DNA of 64,000 bases from CAITSH01 sp025356665 (lineage in GTDB: Bacteria > Pseudomonadota > Gammaproteobacteria > Burkholderiales > SG8-39), in NCBI GenBank assembly GCA_025356665.1, contig JANXRV010000151.1, forward strand, positions 1 through 64,000. Direction: 5' to 3'. Below are positions 17,207 through 25,848 of the stretch, piece by piece. Within the stretch, counting starts at the first letter, position 1; the number at the start of each line of letters is the position of its first letter. The position numbers and the translations under genes were made by a program. The notes beneath the pieces were generated by a model that saw only the letters and a program-made list of their open reading frames with translations, did no database searches and was not told the origin of the DNA.

Positions 17207-17564
17207 CCGGCGCGTGCCGGCGGCATGGAGTGGAAAGCGGCCCCTAAAACACTCATCGTTTTAGGGTGGCAATGGCTAGGCCTTGCCGGTAGGGTGAGGG
17301 CGCAAACGTCCGCTCTGGAGAAAACTGACCCGGAGCGAAGGGGCGAAACCCGACGGTGGTCTTAGTCTGCTCTCGGCAACACGCGGACGGATGGCGGTAT
17401 CGCCCGCTTACCTTGACTAACTGCGGTGCAAGCTTACGTTGGAACCCGTTCGCTCCAGTTCAATAAAAATTCAAACGCACAAAATCACCCACCTGGAAAG
17501 CCGCGCCCAGTGCGGCTTTCCAGCCTATATGGGTCTCAAGATGCTCCAGCGAGTGCCGCGCTTC
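17207..17564. other. Spacer with kup hairpin and GGAAA/TTTCC element
   Basis: 17242-17266 is CCCTAAAAC and its complement around a 7-base loop, a likely kup terminator without a long T-run. 17495-17521 is a hairpin-family element (GGAAAGCCGC/GCGGCTTTCC) placed between two convergent genes. The middle part holds no recognisable gene. Confidence 0.55.
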
Positions 17565-18572
17565 TTACTCCGCCTTGATCCCCGCCGCCTTCACCGCATC
17601 GCCCCACTGCTTGATATCCGCGGCGATGGTCTTGGCGAATTCTTCGGGTGAGGAACCGTCCGGGTCCACGCCGATCGCATCCAGGCGGGCGATGACGGCC
17701 GGTTCACTGACGACTTTTTTCACTTCGGCGGCGAACTTGTTGACCACATCGCGCGGCGTGCCCGCCGGTGCGAGCAGGCCGTTCCAGGTGATGGTCTGGA
17801 AGCCCGGGTAGGTCTCGGCAATGGCCGGCAGGCCGGGCAGTTGCGGTGCGCGCTTGAGGCTCGATACGCCGAGCAAACGGATCTTGCCGCTCTTGGAGTG
17901 CTGGATCAGCTCGGAGGCGTTGCCAAAATACATCTGCACCACGCCGGCGACGAGGTCGGCCACCGCCGGTGCGCCGCCCTTGTAGGGTATGTGCGCCATT
18001 TGCACGCCGGCACCCTGCACAAACAGCGCGCCGGACAAATGTCCGATCGAGCCGTTGCCGCCCGATGAGTAATTGAGCTTGCCGGGGTTGGCCTTGGCGT
18101 AAGCAACAAACTCCTGCACCGTTTTGGCCGGCACCGACTCGTGTATGCCCAGCACAAAAGGATTGGTGCCGACTATCGACACCGGTGCAAAGTCTTTTAC
18201 CGGGTCGTAGCTGACCTTTTGCAAAAAGGGCACGATGGCCATTTGCGACACCGCCGACATCAGCACGGTGTAGCCGTCGGGTGCGGACTTGGCGACAAAC
18301 TCCGCGGCAATCGCCCCGCCCGCGCCAACGCGGTTCTCAACCACAAATTGCTGGCCAAGCGTGACACTGAGGCGCTCGGCGACAATGCGCGCCTGCTGGT
18401 CGGTGTTGCCGCCCGCGGCAAAGGGCACAACAATGCGCACCGGTTTGGCCGGCCAGGCTTGCCCTGAGCCCGTCGAAGTGGACTGGGCGAGCGCACTGCC
18501 GGCGAACAGGCTTGCGCCAACAGCCAGCAGGATTGCCGCGGCGGCGGCGAATTTTTTCTGAATCGGGTTCAT
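17565..18572 (-). CDS. Bug/TctC-family periplasmic solute receptor
   Basis: 335 residues. Signal peptide ending GSALAQ, then a variable linker and the standard Bug fold: WPAKPVRIVVPFAAGG, GQQFVVENRVGAGG, SAPDGYTVLM, HIPYKGGAPAVADLVAG and LLAPAGTPRDVV. Members bind carboxylic acids or aromatics for tripartite tricarboxylate transporters; no TctA/TctB membrane genes are in the window. The linker (STSTGSGQ) is encoded by a dispersed-repeat-like sequence at 18461-18478. The truncated relative at 5051-5450 is about 85 percent identical over the shared end by eye. A hairpin element follows the stop. Confidence 0.92.
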   Translation of the reverse strand: MNPIQKKFAAAAAILLAVGASLFAGSALAQSTSTGSGQAWPAKPVRIVVPFAAGGNTDQQARIVAERLSVTLGQQFVVENRVGAGGAIAAEFVAKSAPDGYTVLMSAVSQMAIVPFLQKVSYDPVKDFAPVSIVGTNPFVLGIHESVPAKTVQEFVAYAKANPGKLNYSSGGNGSIGHLSGALFVQGAGVQMAHIPYKGGAPAVADLVAGVVQMYFGNASELIQHSKSGKIRLLGVSSLKRAPQLPGLPAIAETYPGFQTITWNGLLAPAGTPRDVVNKFAAEVKKVVSEPAVIARLDAIGVDPDGSSPEEFAKTIAADIKQWGDAVKAAGIKAE

Positions 18573-18769
18573 GCATTAATCCTCTTTATTCTTGCGGGTG
18601 GAATGTCAAACATGCAGGCGTTACATAAAGCATTGCATAAAGCTATTTTCATGCCAACAGTACGACCAATCCTCTGATGCGAACAAGGCCTTTACATCCA
18701 TGGCGCTGCGCGATGCGTATATCCTGATGCATCCCGGTCGTCTTTTGAAACCCAGGTTTTGCCGCCACC

Positions 18770-19657
18770 ATGCCACGCACCGCAGCTTTTGTTGTATTCG
18801 TCACCACGCTCGCCACACTGCTGGCCGGGTGTTCGCCGCTCAAGATGATAGACCGGATCACGCCGGACAACACCTATGTCGCGACCACAGACCTTGCCTA
18901 TGGCGCCGACGCGGCGCAACAGCTCGATGTGTATCAGCCGCGCCCGCCCGCCGACGGCACGGCCCCGCCCGCGGCTTATCCGGTGGTGCTGTTCCTGCAC
19001 GGGGGCACCTGGAACAGCGGCGCGCGCCGCGACTACCGCTTTGTCGGCGAGGCGCTGGCCGCGCGCGGCATTGTCACCATTATTGCCGGCTCGCGCCTTT
19101 ACCCGCAGGTGCGCTACCCGGAATTTCTGACCGACTGCGCGCGCGCCGTGGCCTGGGCGCTGCGCGAAGCACCGCGCTACGGCGGGGACAGCAAGCGCCT
19201 CTACCTGATGGGCCATAGCTCGGGCGCCTACAACGCCGCCATGCTGGCGCTCGATGCGCGCTGGCTGAATGCGGCCGGCATCGCGCCCTCTTTGCTCGCC
19301 GGCTGGATAGGCCTTGCCGGGCCGTATGATTTTTTGCCCATCACCAACGAGCAGGCCAAACCGGTGTTCAGGCACCCCGATTACCCGGCAGGCTCGCAGC
19401 CGATCGCCTACGCCTCGGGGGCGGCACCGCGCACCTTTCTTGGCGCCCCCGAGCGCGACGATCTCGTCAACCCGGAACGAAACACCCGGCAGCTTGGCGA
19501 CAAGCTGCGCGCAGCCGGTGTGCCGGTGACGCTGAAGATCTACCCGCAGGCGGATCACTACACCATGATCGGCGTGTTCGCGCGGCCACTGCGCGCGCTC
19601 GAACCGGTGCTAGAGGATGTGGTGGGCTTTGTCAAAGACAGCCCGGCACTACGCTAA
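18770..19657 (+). CDS. Alpha/beta hydrolase lipoprotein (carboxylesterase-like)
   Basis: 295 residues. A lipobox LLAG-C21 marks it as an outer-membrane or periplasmic lipoprotein. Esterase/HSL-type motifs follow: the oxyanion HGGTW at 77-81, nucleophile S150 in GHSSGAY, and a catalytic His in QADHYTMIG near residue 263. The layout fits BD-FAE-like or carbohydrate-esterase-like enzymes that act on acyl esters. The DoxX gene follows after 3 bases, suggesting an operon. It is divergent from the Bug gene. Confidence 0.85.
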   Translation: MPRTAAFVVFVTTLATLLAGCSPLKMIDRITPDNTYVATTDLAYGADAAQQLDVYQPRPPADGTAPPAAYPVVLFLHGGTWNSGARRDYRFVGEALAARGIVTIIAGSRLYPQVRYPEFLTDCARAVAWALREAPRYGGDSKRLYLMGHSSGAYNAAMLALDARWLNAAGIAPSLLAGWIGLAGPYDFLPITNEQAKPVFRHPDYPAGSQPIAYASGAAPRTFLGAPERDDLVNPERNTRQLGDKLRAAGVPVTLKIYPQADHYTMIGVFARPLRALEPVLEDVVGFVKDSPALR

Positions 19658-19660
19658 GGC

Positions 19661-20062
19661 ATGCAAAGCGTACCGGTGACACTGCAGCAGGCAAAACAAG
19701 GCGCGCGGTGGGTGCTGGTCATTTTTTTCATGCTCGCCGGGGCTAATCACTTTACCAACACGGCCTTCTACGTCAGCATCATGCCGCCGTACCTGCCCTG
19801 GCCTGCCGCACTCGTGTATGTGAGCGGCGCAGCCGAAGTGCTGCTCGGCCTTGGATTGTTGTTCCGGCGCACACAGCGCCTTGCGGCATGGGGCCTCATT
19901 GCAATGGTGCTGGCGGTGACGCCGGCCAATGTGCACATGGCCATACACACAGAATTGTTTCCGCAATTTCACCCGGCCGGCTTATGGCTGCGGCTAGGCT
20001 TGCAAGTGGTGCTGCTCGGATGGGTGTTTTGCTACACGCGGCCGCTGCGCTGTGGCACCTGA
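19661..20062 (+). CDS. DoxX-family membrane protein
   Basis: 133 residues with four membrane helices and the DoxX signature WVLVIFFMLAGANHFTN near the start, followed by MPPYLPWPAALVYVSGAAEVLLGLGLL. Such proteins are inner-membrane and are often linked to redox or sulfur metabolism, without a firm reaction. It begins 3 bases after the esterase stop, so it is probably co-transcribed. Convergent with the next Bug gene across a hairpin element. Confidence 0.85.
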   Translation: MQSVPVTLQQAKQGARWVLVIFFMLAGANHFTNTAFYVSIMPPYLPWPAALVYVSGAAEVLLGLGLLFRRTQRLAAWGLIAMVLAVTPANVHMAIHTELFPQFHPAGLWLRLGLQVVLLGWVFCYTRPLRCGT

Positions 20063-20084
20063 GTGTTTTTGGATGCGGCACCGG

Positions 20085-20120
20085 CCGGAAAGGCCCGTCG
20101 GGCGGGCATTTCCAGCCTAT
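20085..20120. repeat. GGAAA/TTTCC hairpin element between convergent genes
   Basis: CCGGAAAGGCCCGTC pairs with GGCGGGCATTTCC, then AGCCTAT. A well-kept member of the family, placed between DoxX (+) and Bug (-) and probably acting as a two-way terminator. Confidence 0.6.
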
Positions 20121-20142
20121 GTGCTCCCCAGGATTGCCAGCC

Positions 20143-21117
20143 TTATTCGGCCTTGATGCCGTTCTCTTTGACCACGCGCGTCCACTTGGCGAGGTCGGCC
20201 TTGAGGTAAGCGGCCAGTTCCGCGGTGGAATTGGTGGCCGGTTGCATGCCCAGTTTTTGCAGGCGCTCGGCCACATCGGGCGTGGCGATGATGCGCTTGA
20301 CCTCGGCGTTCATGCGTTCCACCAATGCCTGCGGCGTGCCGGCGGGCAGGAACAGCGCCAGCCAGATCGCCGTCTCGTAACCGGGCAGGCCCTGCTCGGC
20401 GATGGTCGGCAGTTCGGGCAGGTCGGTACTCCTCTTGAGGCTGGCCACGCCGAGCGCGCGCACGCGGCCCGATTTGATGTTGGGCAGCGCCGAGTTCATG
20501 GCGTCGAACATCACCTGGATGTGGCCGGCGAGCAGGTCTTGCGCCGCCGGGCCCTGGCCTTTGTAGGGCACGTGGGTGTACTCGATGCCCGTCTGCGAGG
20601 CAAACAGCGCCGAGCCAAGGTGATAGGTGCTGCCCACACCGGAGGTCGCATACGAGAGCTTGTTCGGGTTGGCCTTGGCGTAGGCCACCAGCTCCTGCAC
20701 GTTTTTTGCGGGCACCGAAGGGTGCACCACCAGCACGTTCTCGATCAGCGCCACCAGCGACACCGGGGCGAAATCCCTTATCGGGTCGTAGGGCAGTTTG
20801 GGCTGCAGCGCCGGATTGGCCGACATGATGCTGCTGGTGCCAAACAAGATGGTCGCGCCGTCAGGGGCCGAGCGCGCAACAAACTCCGTGCCAATGGCGC
20901 CGGTGGCGCCGACGCGGTTCTCGACAATCACCGTGCGCTTGTAGGCCTCGCCCAACGCCGGCGCAATGATGCGCGCGGCAATGTCAGTGGGCCCGCCGAC
21001 GGCGAAGGGCACAACAAGACGCATCGGCGCGGTGGAAGGGGTCTGGGCCTGCGAGAGGGACGGGAGCGCCAGCGACAAGGCCGCGGCGCAAAGGGCGAGT
21101 ACAGGGAATGTTTTCAT
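20143..21117 (-). CDS. Bug/TctC-family periplasmic solute receptor
   Basis: 324 residues. Signal peptide MKTFPVLALCAAALSLAL...SQA-Q, then the Bug fold: MRLVVPFAVGGPTDI, TVIVENRVGATG, HVPYKGQGPAAQDLLAG and LPAGTPQALVERM, ending VVKENGIKAE. The start at 21117 is set by the signal peptide; the longer frame to 21273 is only upstream reading. The first helix lacks the usual YP before KP (it reads TPSTAPMRL). Divergent from another Bug gene 270 bases away. Ligand unknown. Confidence 0.92.
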   Translation of the reverse strand: MKTFPVLALCAAALSLALPSLSQAQTPSTAPMRLVVPFAVGGPTDIAARIIAPALGEAYKRTVIVENRVGATGAIGTEFVARSAPDGATILFGTSSIMSANPALQPKLPYDPIRDFAPVSLVALIENVLVVHPSVPAKNVQELVAYAKANPNKLSYATSGVGSTYHLGSALFASQTGIEYTHVPYKGQGPAAQDLLAGHIQVMFDAMNSALPNIKSGRVRALGVASLKRSTDLPELPTIAEQGLPGYETAIWLALFLPAGTPQALVERMNAEVKRIIATPDVAERLQKLGMQPATNSTAELAAYLKADLAKWTRVVKENGIKAE

Positions 21118-21224
21118 GCGCGGCAGTATTGTCCAAGTCTCGGGACAGCACAATCTGGCAGCGCAGCATGAATCTGGCCGGGGTAAGCGGCTCGACCCGG
21201 TTTCTTTTCCCCGTTCTCCTGCCG

Positions 21225-21267
21225 TTGCGCAGTCCCCTCCGGGGATAAACTTCGCGAAGCAATCTCG
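21225..21267. repeat. 43-base repeat, left arm of an inverted pair
   Basis: Contains CCCCTCCGGGGATAAA and TTCGCGAAGCAATCTC. It is repeated in inverted orientation at 23119-23161 with one mismatch in 43. A looser third copy lies near 25478-25540. Related text also runs at 21300-21331. Confidence 0.75.
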
Positions 21268-21389
21268 TCGCACTTGCGCAGACTAGGCTAATGCCACAAG
21301 ATCGCTTCGTCGCTTTGCTCCTCGCAATGACATGGGTTTTTGTGAAAGGGGAAAGTGAACGCCTTCCCACCCATGCAGAAGGGCACGAC

Positions 21390-22361
21390 ATGAAAATGCT
21401 GCGCACTTGGTTCGCCCTCATCCTGTTCGCGCTGTCGCTGGACGCCGCAGCCCAGGGCTTTCCAAGCAAACCCATCACCCTGGTCGTGCCCTTTGCGGCC
21501 GGCGGCCCGGTGGATGTGATTGCGCGGCTGATCGCCGTGCCCATGAGCCGCACGCTGGGGCAGACGGTGATTGTGGAGAACACCACCGGCGCGGCCGGCA
21601 CGCTGGGCGTGGGCCGCGTGGCGCGTGCAGCACCCGACGGCTACACGCTGTCCATCGGCCACTGGAGCACGCATGTCATCAACGGTGCGATTTACCCGCT
21701 GCAATACGACTTGCTCAAAGACTTGCAGCCGCTCGCGCTGATCGCCAGCAACCCGCTGTTGGTGGTGGCCAGCGCGGGCAATCCGGCGAAGAACCTGAAG
21801 GAACTCATCGCCTGGCTGGGGGCCAACCCCGACAAGGGCTCGGCCGGCACGGCGGGCGTGGGTTCGGCCTCGCACATGGGCGGCGTGTATTTCCAGACGG
21901 CGACCAACACCAGGTTCCAGTACATCCCTTATCGCGGCACGGCACCGGCGCTGCAGGACATGTTGGGCGGCCGGCTCGACTTCATGATCGACCAGGCCTC
22001 GAATTCGCTGCCGCAGGTGAAAGGCGGGAAAATCCGCGCCTACGCGGTGACGGCCAAGGCGCGCATCGCCGCCGCACCCGATATCCCCACCGTCGATGAA
22101 GCCGGCCTGCCCGGCTTGTACATCGCGGTTTGGTATGGCGTGTGGGCGCCGGCGGGCACACCGCCCGACATAGTGGGCAGGCTCAACGCGGCCATCGTCG
22201 CCGCGCTGGCCGACCCACAGGTGAAGCAACGTCTGGCCGAACTGGGTCAGGAAATTCCGCTGCGCGAGCAGCAAACGCCCGATGGCCTGGCTTCGCTGCA
22301 AAAAGCCGAGATCGAAAAATGGTGGCCCATCGTAAAGGCGGCGGGCATCAAGCCGGAGTAG
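21390..22361 (+). CDS. Bug/TctC-family periplasmic solute receptor
   Basis: 323 residues. Signal peptide MKMLRTWFALILFALSLDAAAQ, then FPSKPITLVVPFAAGGPVDVIARL, TVIVENTTGAAG, YIPYRGTAPALQDMLGG and WAPAGTPPDIVGRL, ending AAGIKPE. The ATG at 21390 is chosen because the signal peptide begins there; a second ATG two codons on is possible. The gene and the following toxin-antitoxin pair lie between 43-base inverted repeats. Confidence 0.92.
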   Translation: MKMLRTWFALILFALSLDAAAQGFPSKPITLVVPFAAGGPVDVIARLIAVPMSRTLGQTVIVENTTGAAGTLGVGRVARAAPDGYTLSIGHWSTHVINGAIYPLQYDLLKDLQPLALIASNPLLVVASAGNPAKNLKELIAWLGANPDKGSAGTAGVGSASHMGGVYFQTATNTRFQYIPYRGTAPALQDMLGGRLDFMIDQASNSLPQVKGGKIRAYAVTAKARIAAAPDIPTVDEAGLPGLYIAVWYGVWAPAGTPPDIVGRLNAAIVAALADPQVKQRLAELGQEIPLREQQTPDGLASLQKAEIEKWWPIVKAAGIKPE

Positions 22362-22405
22362 GACTGAGCTGACCATCTTGCCAAGCGGTGTGGTTTCCGG
22401 CAGTA

Positions 22406-22422
22406 TTGCATTACAAATGCAA
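22406..22422. promoter_or_regulatory. Palindromic operator candidate upstream of the ParD-like gene
   Basis: TTGCATT-ACA-AATGCAA is a perfect palindrome 18 bases before the antitoxin start. Position and form suit an autoregulatory site. Confidence 0.5.
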
Positions 22423-22439
22423 TGCAAACGGGGAAAACC

Positions 22440-22745
22440 ATGAAAACTGCCGCCATACCCGCTGTCCGCGTTTCACCTGAGCTGCGCCAGGCTGCCGAGG
22501 ACGTGCTCCAGACCGGAGAAACCCTGTCTGGGTTTGTCGAGGACGCCGTGCGCCGCAACGTCGAGTTTCGTTACGCGCAAAAGGCGTTTATCGCACGCGG
22601 CCTGGCATCGCGAGATGCTTCTCAAAAATCGGGAAAATATGTAGCCGCATCGACTGTGCTCGACAAGCTGGCGCAGCGTCTTGAAAAGGCACGCAGGGCC
22701 AAAAAAAGTCGTGTCGGCCGGACAGGCGGCAAAGCGCTGGCATGA
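22440..22745 (+). CDS. ParD-like antitoxin (YlcI/YnfO type)
   Basis: 101 residues. The N-terminal half reads as a short ribbon-helix-helix: AIPAVRVSPELRQAAEDVLQ, then GETLSGFVEDAVRRNVEFR. A basic tail follows (LEKARRAKKSRVGRTGGKALA). The ATG at 22440 is used; an ATG at 22422 is possible but overlaps the palindrome. Its stop overlaps the start of the ParE/RelE toxin by four bases (ATGA), and it should neutralise that toxin and repress the operon. Confidence 0.8.
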   Translation: MKTAAIPAVRVSPELRQAAEDVLQTGETLSGFVEDAVRRNVEFRYAQKAFIARGLASRDASQKSGKYVAASTVLDKLAQRLEKARRAKKSRVGRTGGKALA

Positions 22746-23050
22746 GCCGGTTCAAAGTCCGCTTTACGGCGGACGCGGAGGCGGATGTATTGCGCATGTT
22801 CGAATTTTTGCTGGAGCAGGATTTTGCCGCCGCCGCAAAGTCCAAAATAGCGATTGCCAAGGCCATAAGTCTGCTTGAGGTGTTTCCCTTCACGTGCCGC
22901 AAGGCCTTGGGTGGCGACGGCAATCCCTTCCTGCGGGAACTCATCATTCCCTTCGGGGAGTCCGGTTACGTAGCGTTGTTCGAGATCGAAAATGGCGACA
23001 CCGTTACCGTGCTCGCCGTCCGCCACCAACGGGAAGAGGACTATCACTGA
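22742..23050 (+). CDS. RelE/ParE-family toxin
   Basis: 102 residues with the compact ParE fold: FKVRFTADAEADVLRMFEFLLEQ helix, a CRKALGGDGNPFLRELIIPFG strand region, and TVTVLAVRHQREEDYH, the typical basic C-terminal end. ParE members inhibit gyrase and RelE members cut ribosomal mRNA. Sequence alone does not settle which, but the RHQREEDY end favours ParE. Coupled to the upstream antitoxin by a four-base overlap. Confidence 0.85.
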   Translation: MSRFKVRFTADAEADVLRMFEFLLEQDFAAAAKSKIAIAKAISLLEVFPFTCRKALGGDGNPFLRELIIPFGESGYVALFEIENGDTVTVLAVRHQREEDYH

Positions 23051-23118
23051 CCAGCCTGTATTCATCGTAGTGAGGATTACCCCACATCGCGTAGAATCGC
23101 GACGCACCGCGATGGTGG

Positions 23119-23161
23119 CGAGATTGCTTCGCGAAATTTATCCCCGGAGGGGACTGCGCAA
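23119..23161. repeat. 43-base repeat, right arm of the inverted pair
   Basis: Reverse complement of 21225-21267 with one mismatch. The pair encloses about 1.85 kb: a Bug gene and a ParD/ParE module. Confidence 0.75.
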
Positions 23162-23208
23162 TGACGTCAAAATAACCAGTACCGAAAAACAACAACGGAG
23201 GTATTTGC

Positions 23209-24357
23209 TTGAACACCCTGGACACCATTCGTACCGACAACGTCGGCAGCCTGTTGCGACCGGCCGCCTGGAAAGAAGCGCGCGTGCGCATGGACGGGGG
23301 CCTGATCAGCGCGGAGGAGTTCCACGCCATTGAGATGGACTGCATCCGCAAGGCCGTGGCGATGCAAGAGGGCGCCGGCATGGAAGTGATCACCGACGGC
23401 GAGATCAGCCGGCTCAACTTTCAGGACAGCTTCGGCCTGTCGGTGGGCGGTTACGACAACCCCAAGCAAGACATACTCAAGTTGCACGAAAAACGCGCAG
23501 AGGGCGCCAAGGCGATGGCGCGCTGGGACATTCCCGACCTTGACGGCCAGGGCACGCCGGTGTCGCACCGCCGCCCGGTGCTCGAGCGCATATTTCTCGC
23601 GCGCAACGTGCCGGTGGAGGAATACAAGCGCGTAGCGCCGCTCGCCACCAAGCCGGTGAAGGTGAGCCTCGTTGGCCCCGACCGCGTGGCGCAGCGCTTT
23701 GACCACCAGAGGTCCAAGGCCATTTACGCCGACCAGGACGCCTTCATGGCCGACCTGGTGGCCTTGCAGCGCAAGATCATCAGCGGCCTGGTCGAGGCCG
23801 GCTGCCGTTACGTGCACATCGATGAGCCGGGCTACACCGCCTATGTCGACAAGCAATCGCTTGACATCATGCGTTCGCGCGGCGAAGACCCGCAGGCCAA
23901 TTTCGCGCGTTCGCTCAAGGCCAACACCGAGATCATCAAGGGCTTTCCCGGCGTGACCTTCGGTGTGCACGTGTGCCGCGGCAACCAGGCGAGCATGTGG
24001 CATCGCGAGGGCACTTACGACGACATCGCCGAGCGCATGTTCAACGAACTGCCCTTTAACCGCTTCTTGCTCGAATACGATTCGGAACGCGCCGGCAGTT
24101 TTGAACCCTTGCGATTTGTTCCAAAAGGCAAGGTGGTGGTGCTGGGCCTGATCAGCACCAAGGTGCCGAAAATGGAATCCATAGACGACCTCAAGCGCCG
24201 CGTCGGCGAGGCGACCAAATACCTGCCGCTCGAGCAGCTGGCGCTCAGCCCGCAGTGCGGCTTTGGCTCGGACATCGTCGGCAACCTCATCACCGAGGAC
24301 GACCAGAAGCGCAAGATCGAGCTGATGGTTGAGGCGGCGAGGCAGATTTGGGCCTGA
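23209..24357 (+). CDS. MetE C-terminal-like (cobalamin-independent methionine synthase family) protein
   Basis: 382 residues, only the catalytic barrel half of MetE. It starts IRTDNVGSLLRPAAW and shows EGAGMEVITDGEISR, IDEPGYTAYV, FGVHVCRGN and SPQCGFGSD. The HVC and late Cys are the zinc-site residues that activate thiols in the family. Stand-alone versions act as methyltransferases or in catabolic dealkylation rather than in methionine synthesis with folate; the substrate is unknown. The start is TTG with CGGAGGT ahead. A Bug gene follows after 85 bases, probably as an operon. Confidence 0.85.
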   Translation: MNTLDTIRTDNVGSLLRPAAWKEARVRMDGGLISAEEFHAIEMDCIRKAVAMQEGAGMEVITDGEISRLNFQDSFGLSVGGYDNPKQDILKLHEKRAEGAKAMARWDIPDLDGQGTPVSHRRPVLERIFLARNVPVEEYKRVAPLATKPVKVSLVGPDRVAQRFDHQRSKAIYADQDAFMADLVALQRKIISGLVEAGCRYVHIDEPGYTAYVDKQSLDIMRSRGEDPQANFARSLKANTEIIKGFPGVTFGVHVCRGNQASMWHREGTYDDIAERMFNELPFNRFLLEYDSERAGSFEPLRFVPKGKVVVLGLISTKVPKMESIDDLKRRVGEATKYLPLEQLALSPQCGFGSDIVGNLITEDDQKRKIELMVEAARQIWA

Positions 24358-24442
24358 GCGCCCTCCCCTGCGCACAACAATAATTGATCGTCCGGGCGGG
24401 GCCCGTCCCGACCCGGCGCAAGCAATACCGAGGAGGACTGAC

Positions 24443-25432
24443 ATGAAAACTCGTGCAATGGTGCGAATCGTACTGGGTGCGACGCTGCTGCTTGCAGCAT
24501 GCATGGCGCTGACGGCCCAGGCGCAACTGGCGGCCTACCCTTCGCGGGCGGTGCGCATGATCATTCCGGCGGCACCGGGGGGCAATCCCGATTTGCTCGC
24601 GCGCATGCTGTCGCAAAAGCTCGCCGACGCCTTCGGCAAACCCTTCATTGTGGAGAACGTGCCCGGCGCGGGCGGCGTGGTCGCAGCCGAGATGGTGGCG
24701 CGGGCCGCCCCGGACGGCCACACCATCATGTTGGGCGACTCGGGGGCGCTGGCCATCAACATCGCGCTCAATTCCAAGCTCGGTTACCAGCCGCTGCGCG
24801 ATTTTGCGCCGGTGACGGCGCTGATCATGGTGCCCACTGTGCTGGTGCTTCACCCCACGGTGCCGGCCAACACGCTGCAGGAATTCATTGCGCTGGCCAA
24901 GGCCAAGCCGGGGACGATCAACTACGGCTCGGCCGGTGGCGGCTCGATACACCACCTGACCATGGCGATTTTTGCAGCGCGTACCGGCATCGAGGTGGTG
25001 CATGTGCCCTACAAGGGCGGCACGGCGCTGGTGGGCGGCGTCATGGCGGGCGACGTACAGGCCGGGTTCTCGGGCATCCCGAACGTGCAGCAGGCGATCC
25101 GCTCCGGGCGGCTGCGCGTGCTTGGCATCAGCACGGCGCGCCGCTCCGCCTCCATGCCCGATGTGCCGACCTTCAGCGAGCTTGGCCTCGCCGGCTTTGA
25201 CGTCGCCACCGTCATCGGCGTACAAGCCCCCGCCGGCACGCCCCGCGACATCATCGCCAAGTTGCAGACGGTGATCGCCCGTTCCCTGCGCGAAAAAGAC
25301 ATCGTCGAGCGCGCGCAAAATCTTGGCATGGAAATTTCGGAAAATGGCACCGACAATTATGCGCAGTTCATACGCGACGACCTCGAGCGCTACGCCGCGG
25401 CGGTGAAGGCGGCGGGAATCAAGGCGGAGTAA
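24443..25432 (+). CDS. Bug/TctC-family periplasmic solute receptor
   Basis: 329 residues. Signal peptide running to AQAQ near residue 28, then AYPSRAVRMIIPAAPGGNPDLL, FIVENVPGAGG, VHVPYKGGTALVGGVMAG and QAPAGTPRDIIAKL, ending AAGIKAE. AGGAGG stands 6 bases before the ATG. It follows the MetE-like gene on the same strand. Its last 92 bases were copied to 27048-27140. Confidence 0.92.
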   Translation: MKTRAMVRIVLGATLLLAACMALTAQAQLAAYPSRAVRMIIPAAPGGNPDLLARMLSQKLADAFGKPFIVENVPGAGGVVAAEMVARAAPDGHTIMLGDSGALAINIALNSKLGYQPLRDFAPVTALIMVPTVLVLHPTVPANTLQEFIALAKAKPGTINYGSAGGGSIHHLTMAIFAARTGIEVVHVPYKGGTALVGGVMAGDVQAGFSGIPNVQQAIRSGRLRVLGISTARRSASMPDVPTFSELGLAGFDVATVIGVQAPAGTPRDIIAKLQTVIARSLREKDIVERAQNLGMEISENGTDNYAQFIRDDLERYAAAVKAAGIKAE

Positions 25433-25848
25433 AAACGCCGTCCGCCAGACCACCGCCTCCTCTCCCCCCGTCATTGCAAGGAGCGAAGGCGATGCCCCGA
25501 AGGTAATCCCCGGAGGGGACGAAGCAATTTCGCGATGCCATTTTCAGGCCGGTTTTCATATTTTCCTCTTCAGGTTGGTTGATGGGTACTGGTGTGTACG
25601 GGGTGTCCCGGAAACTAGGAGGGGACCTGCGGCGGATTCGGTTCGCGGAACCTGCATTTATTTTACATGCCCGTGTAAGCTGGCGCCGCGCCGGGCGACC
25701 AACACGGCATACGACTGATTCCGCAGGCAATCACGAAAAAAATTTCCGCCAGCGAACCGTTCGGGCCGCCCACCCCCTCTTAGTAATACCGTTTCACCCG
25801 CAAAAAGCGTTTTACCCCCCCTTTACCCCCCACCCTGAGGAGAACACC
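25433..25848. other. Spacer with repeat copy and a truncated gene start
   Basis: 25478-25540 carries a loose copy of the CCCCTCCGGGGAT repeat (reverse orientation). Next to it, on the minus strand, GAGGAAAAT and an ATG at 25561 (MKTGLKMA) look like a gene start that runs straight into the repeat, perhaps a lost gene. Nothing else was recognised. Confidence 0.4.

Noticed and set aside
19888..21171. 427-codon plus-strand ORF opposite a Bug gene
   Set aside because: Antisense shadow of the receptor, rich in His/Arg/Gly, with no homologous motifs.
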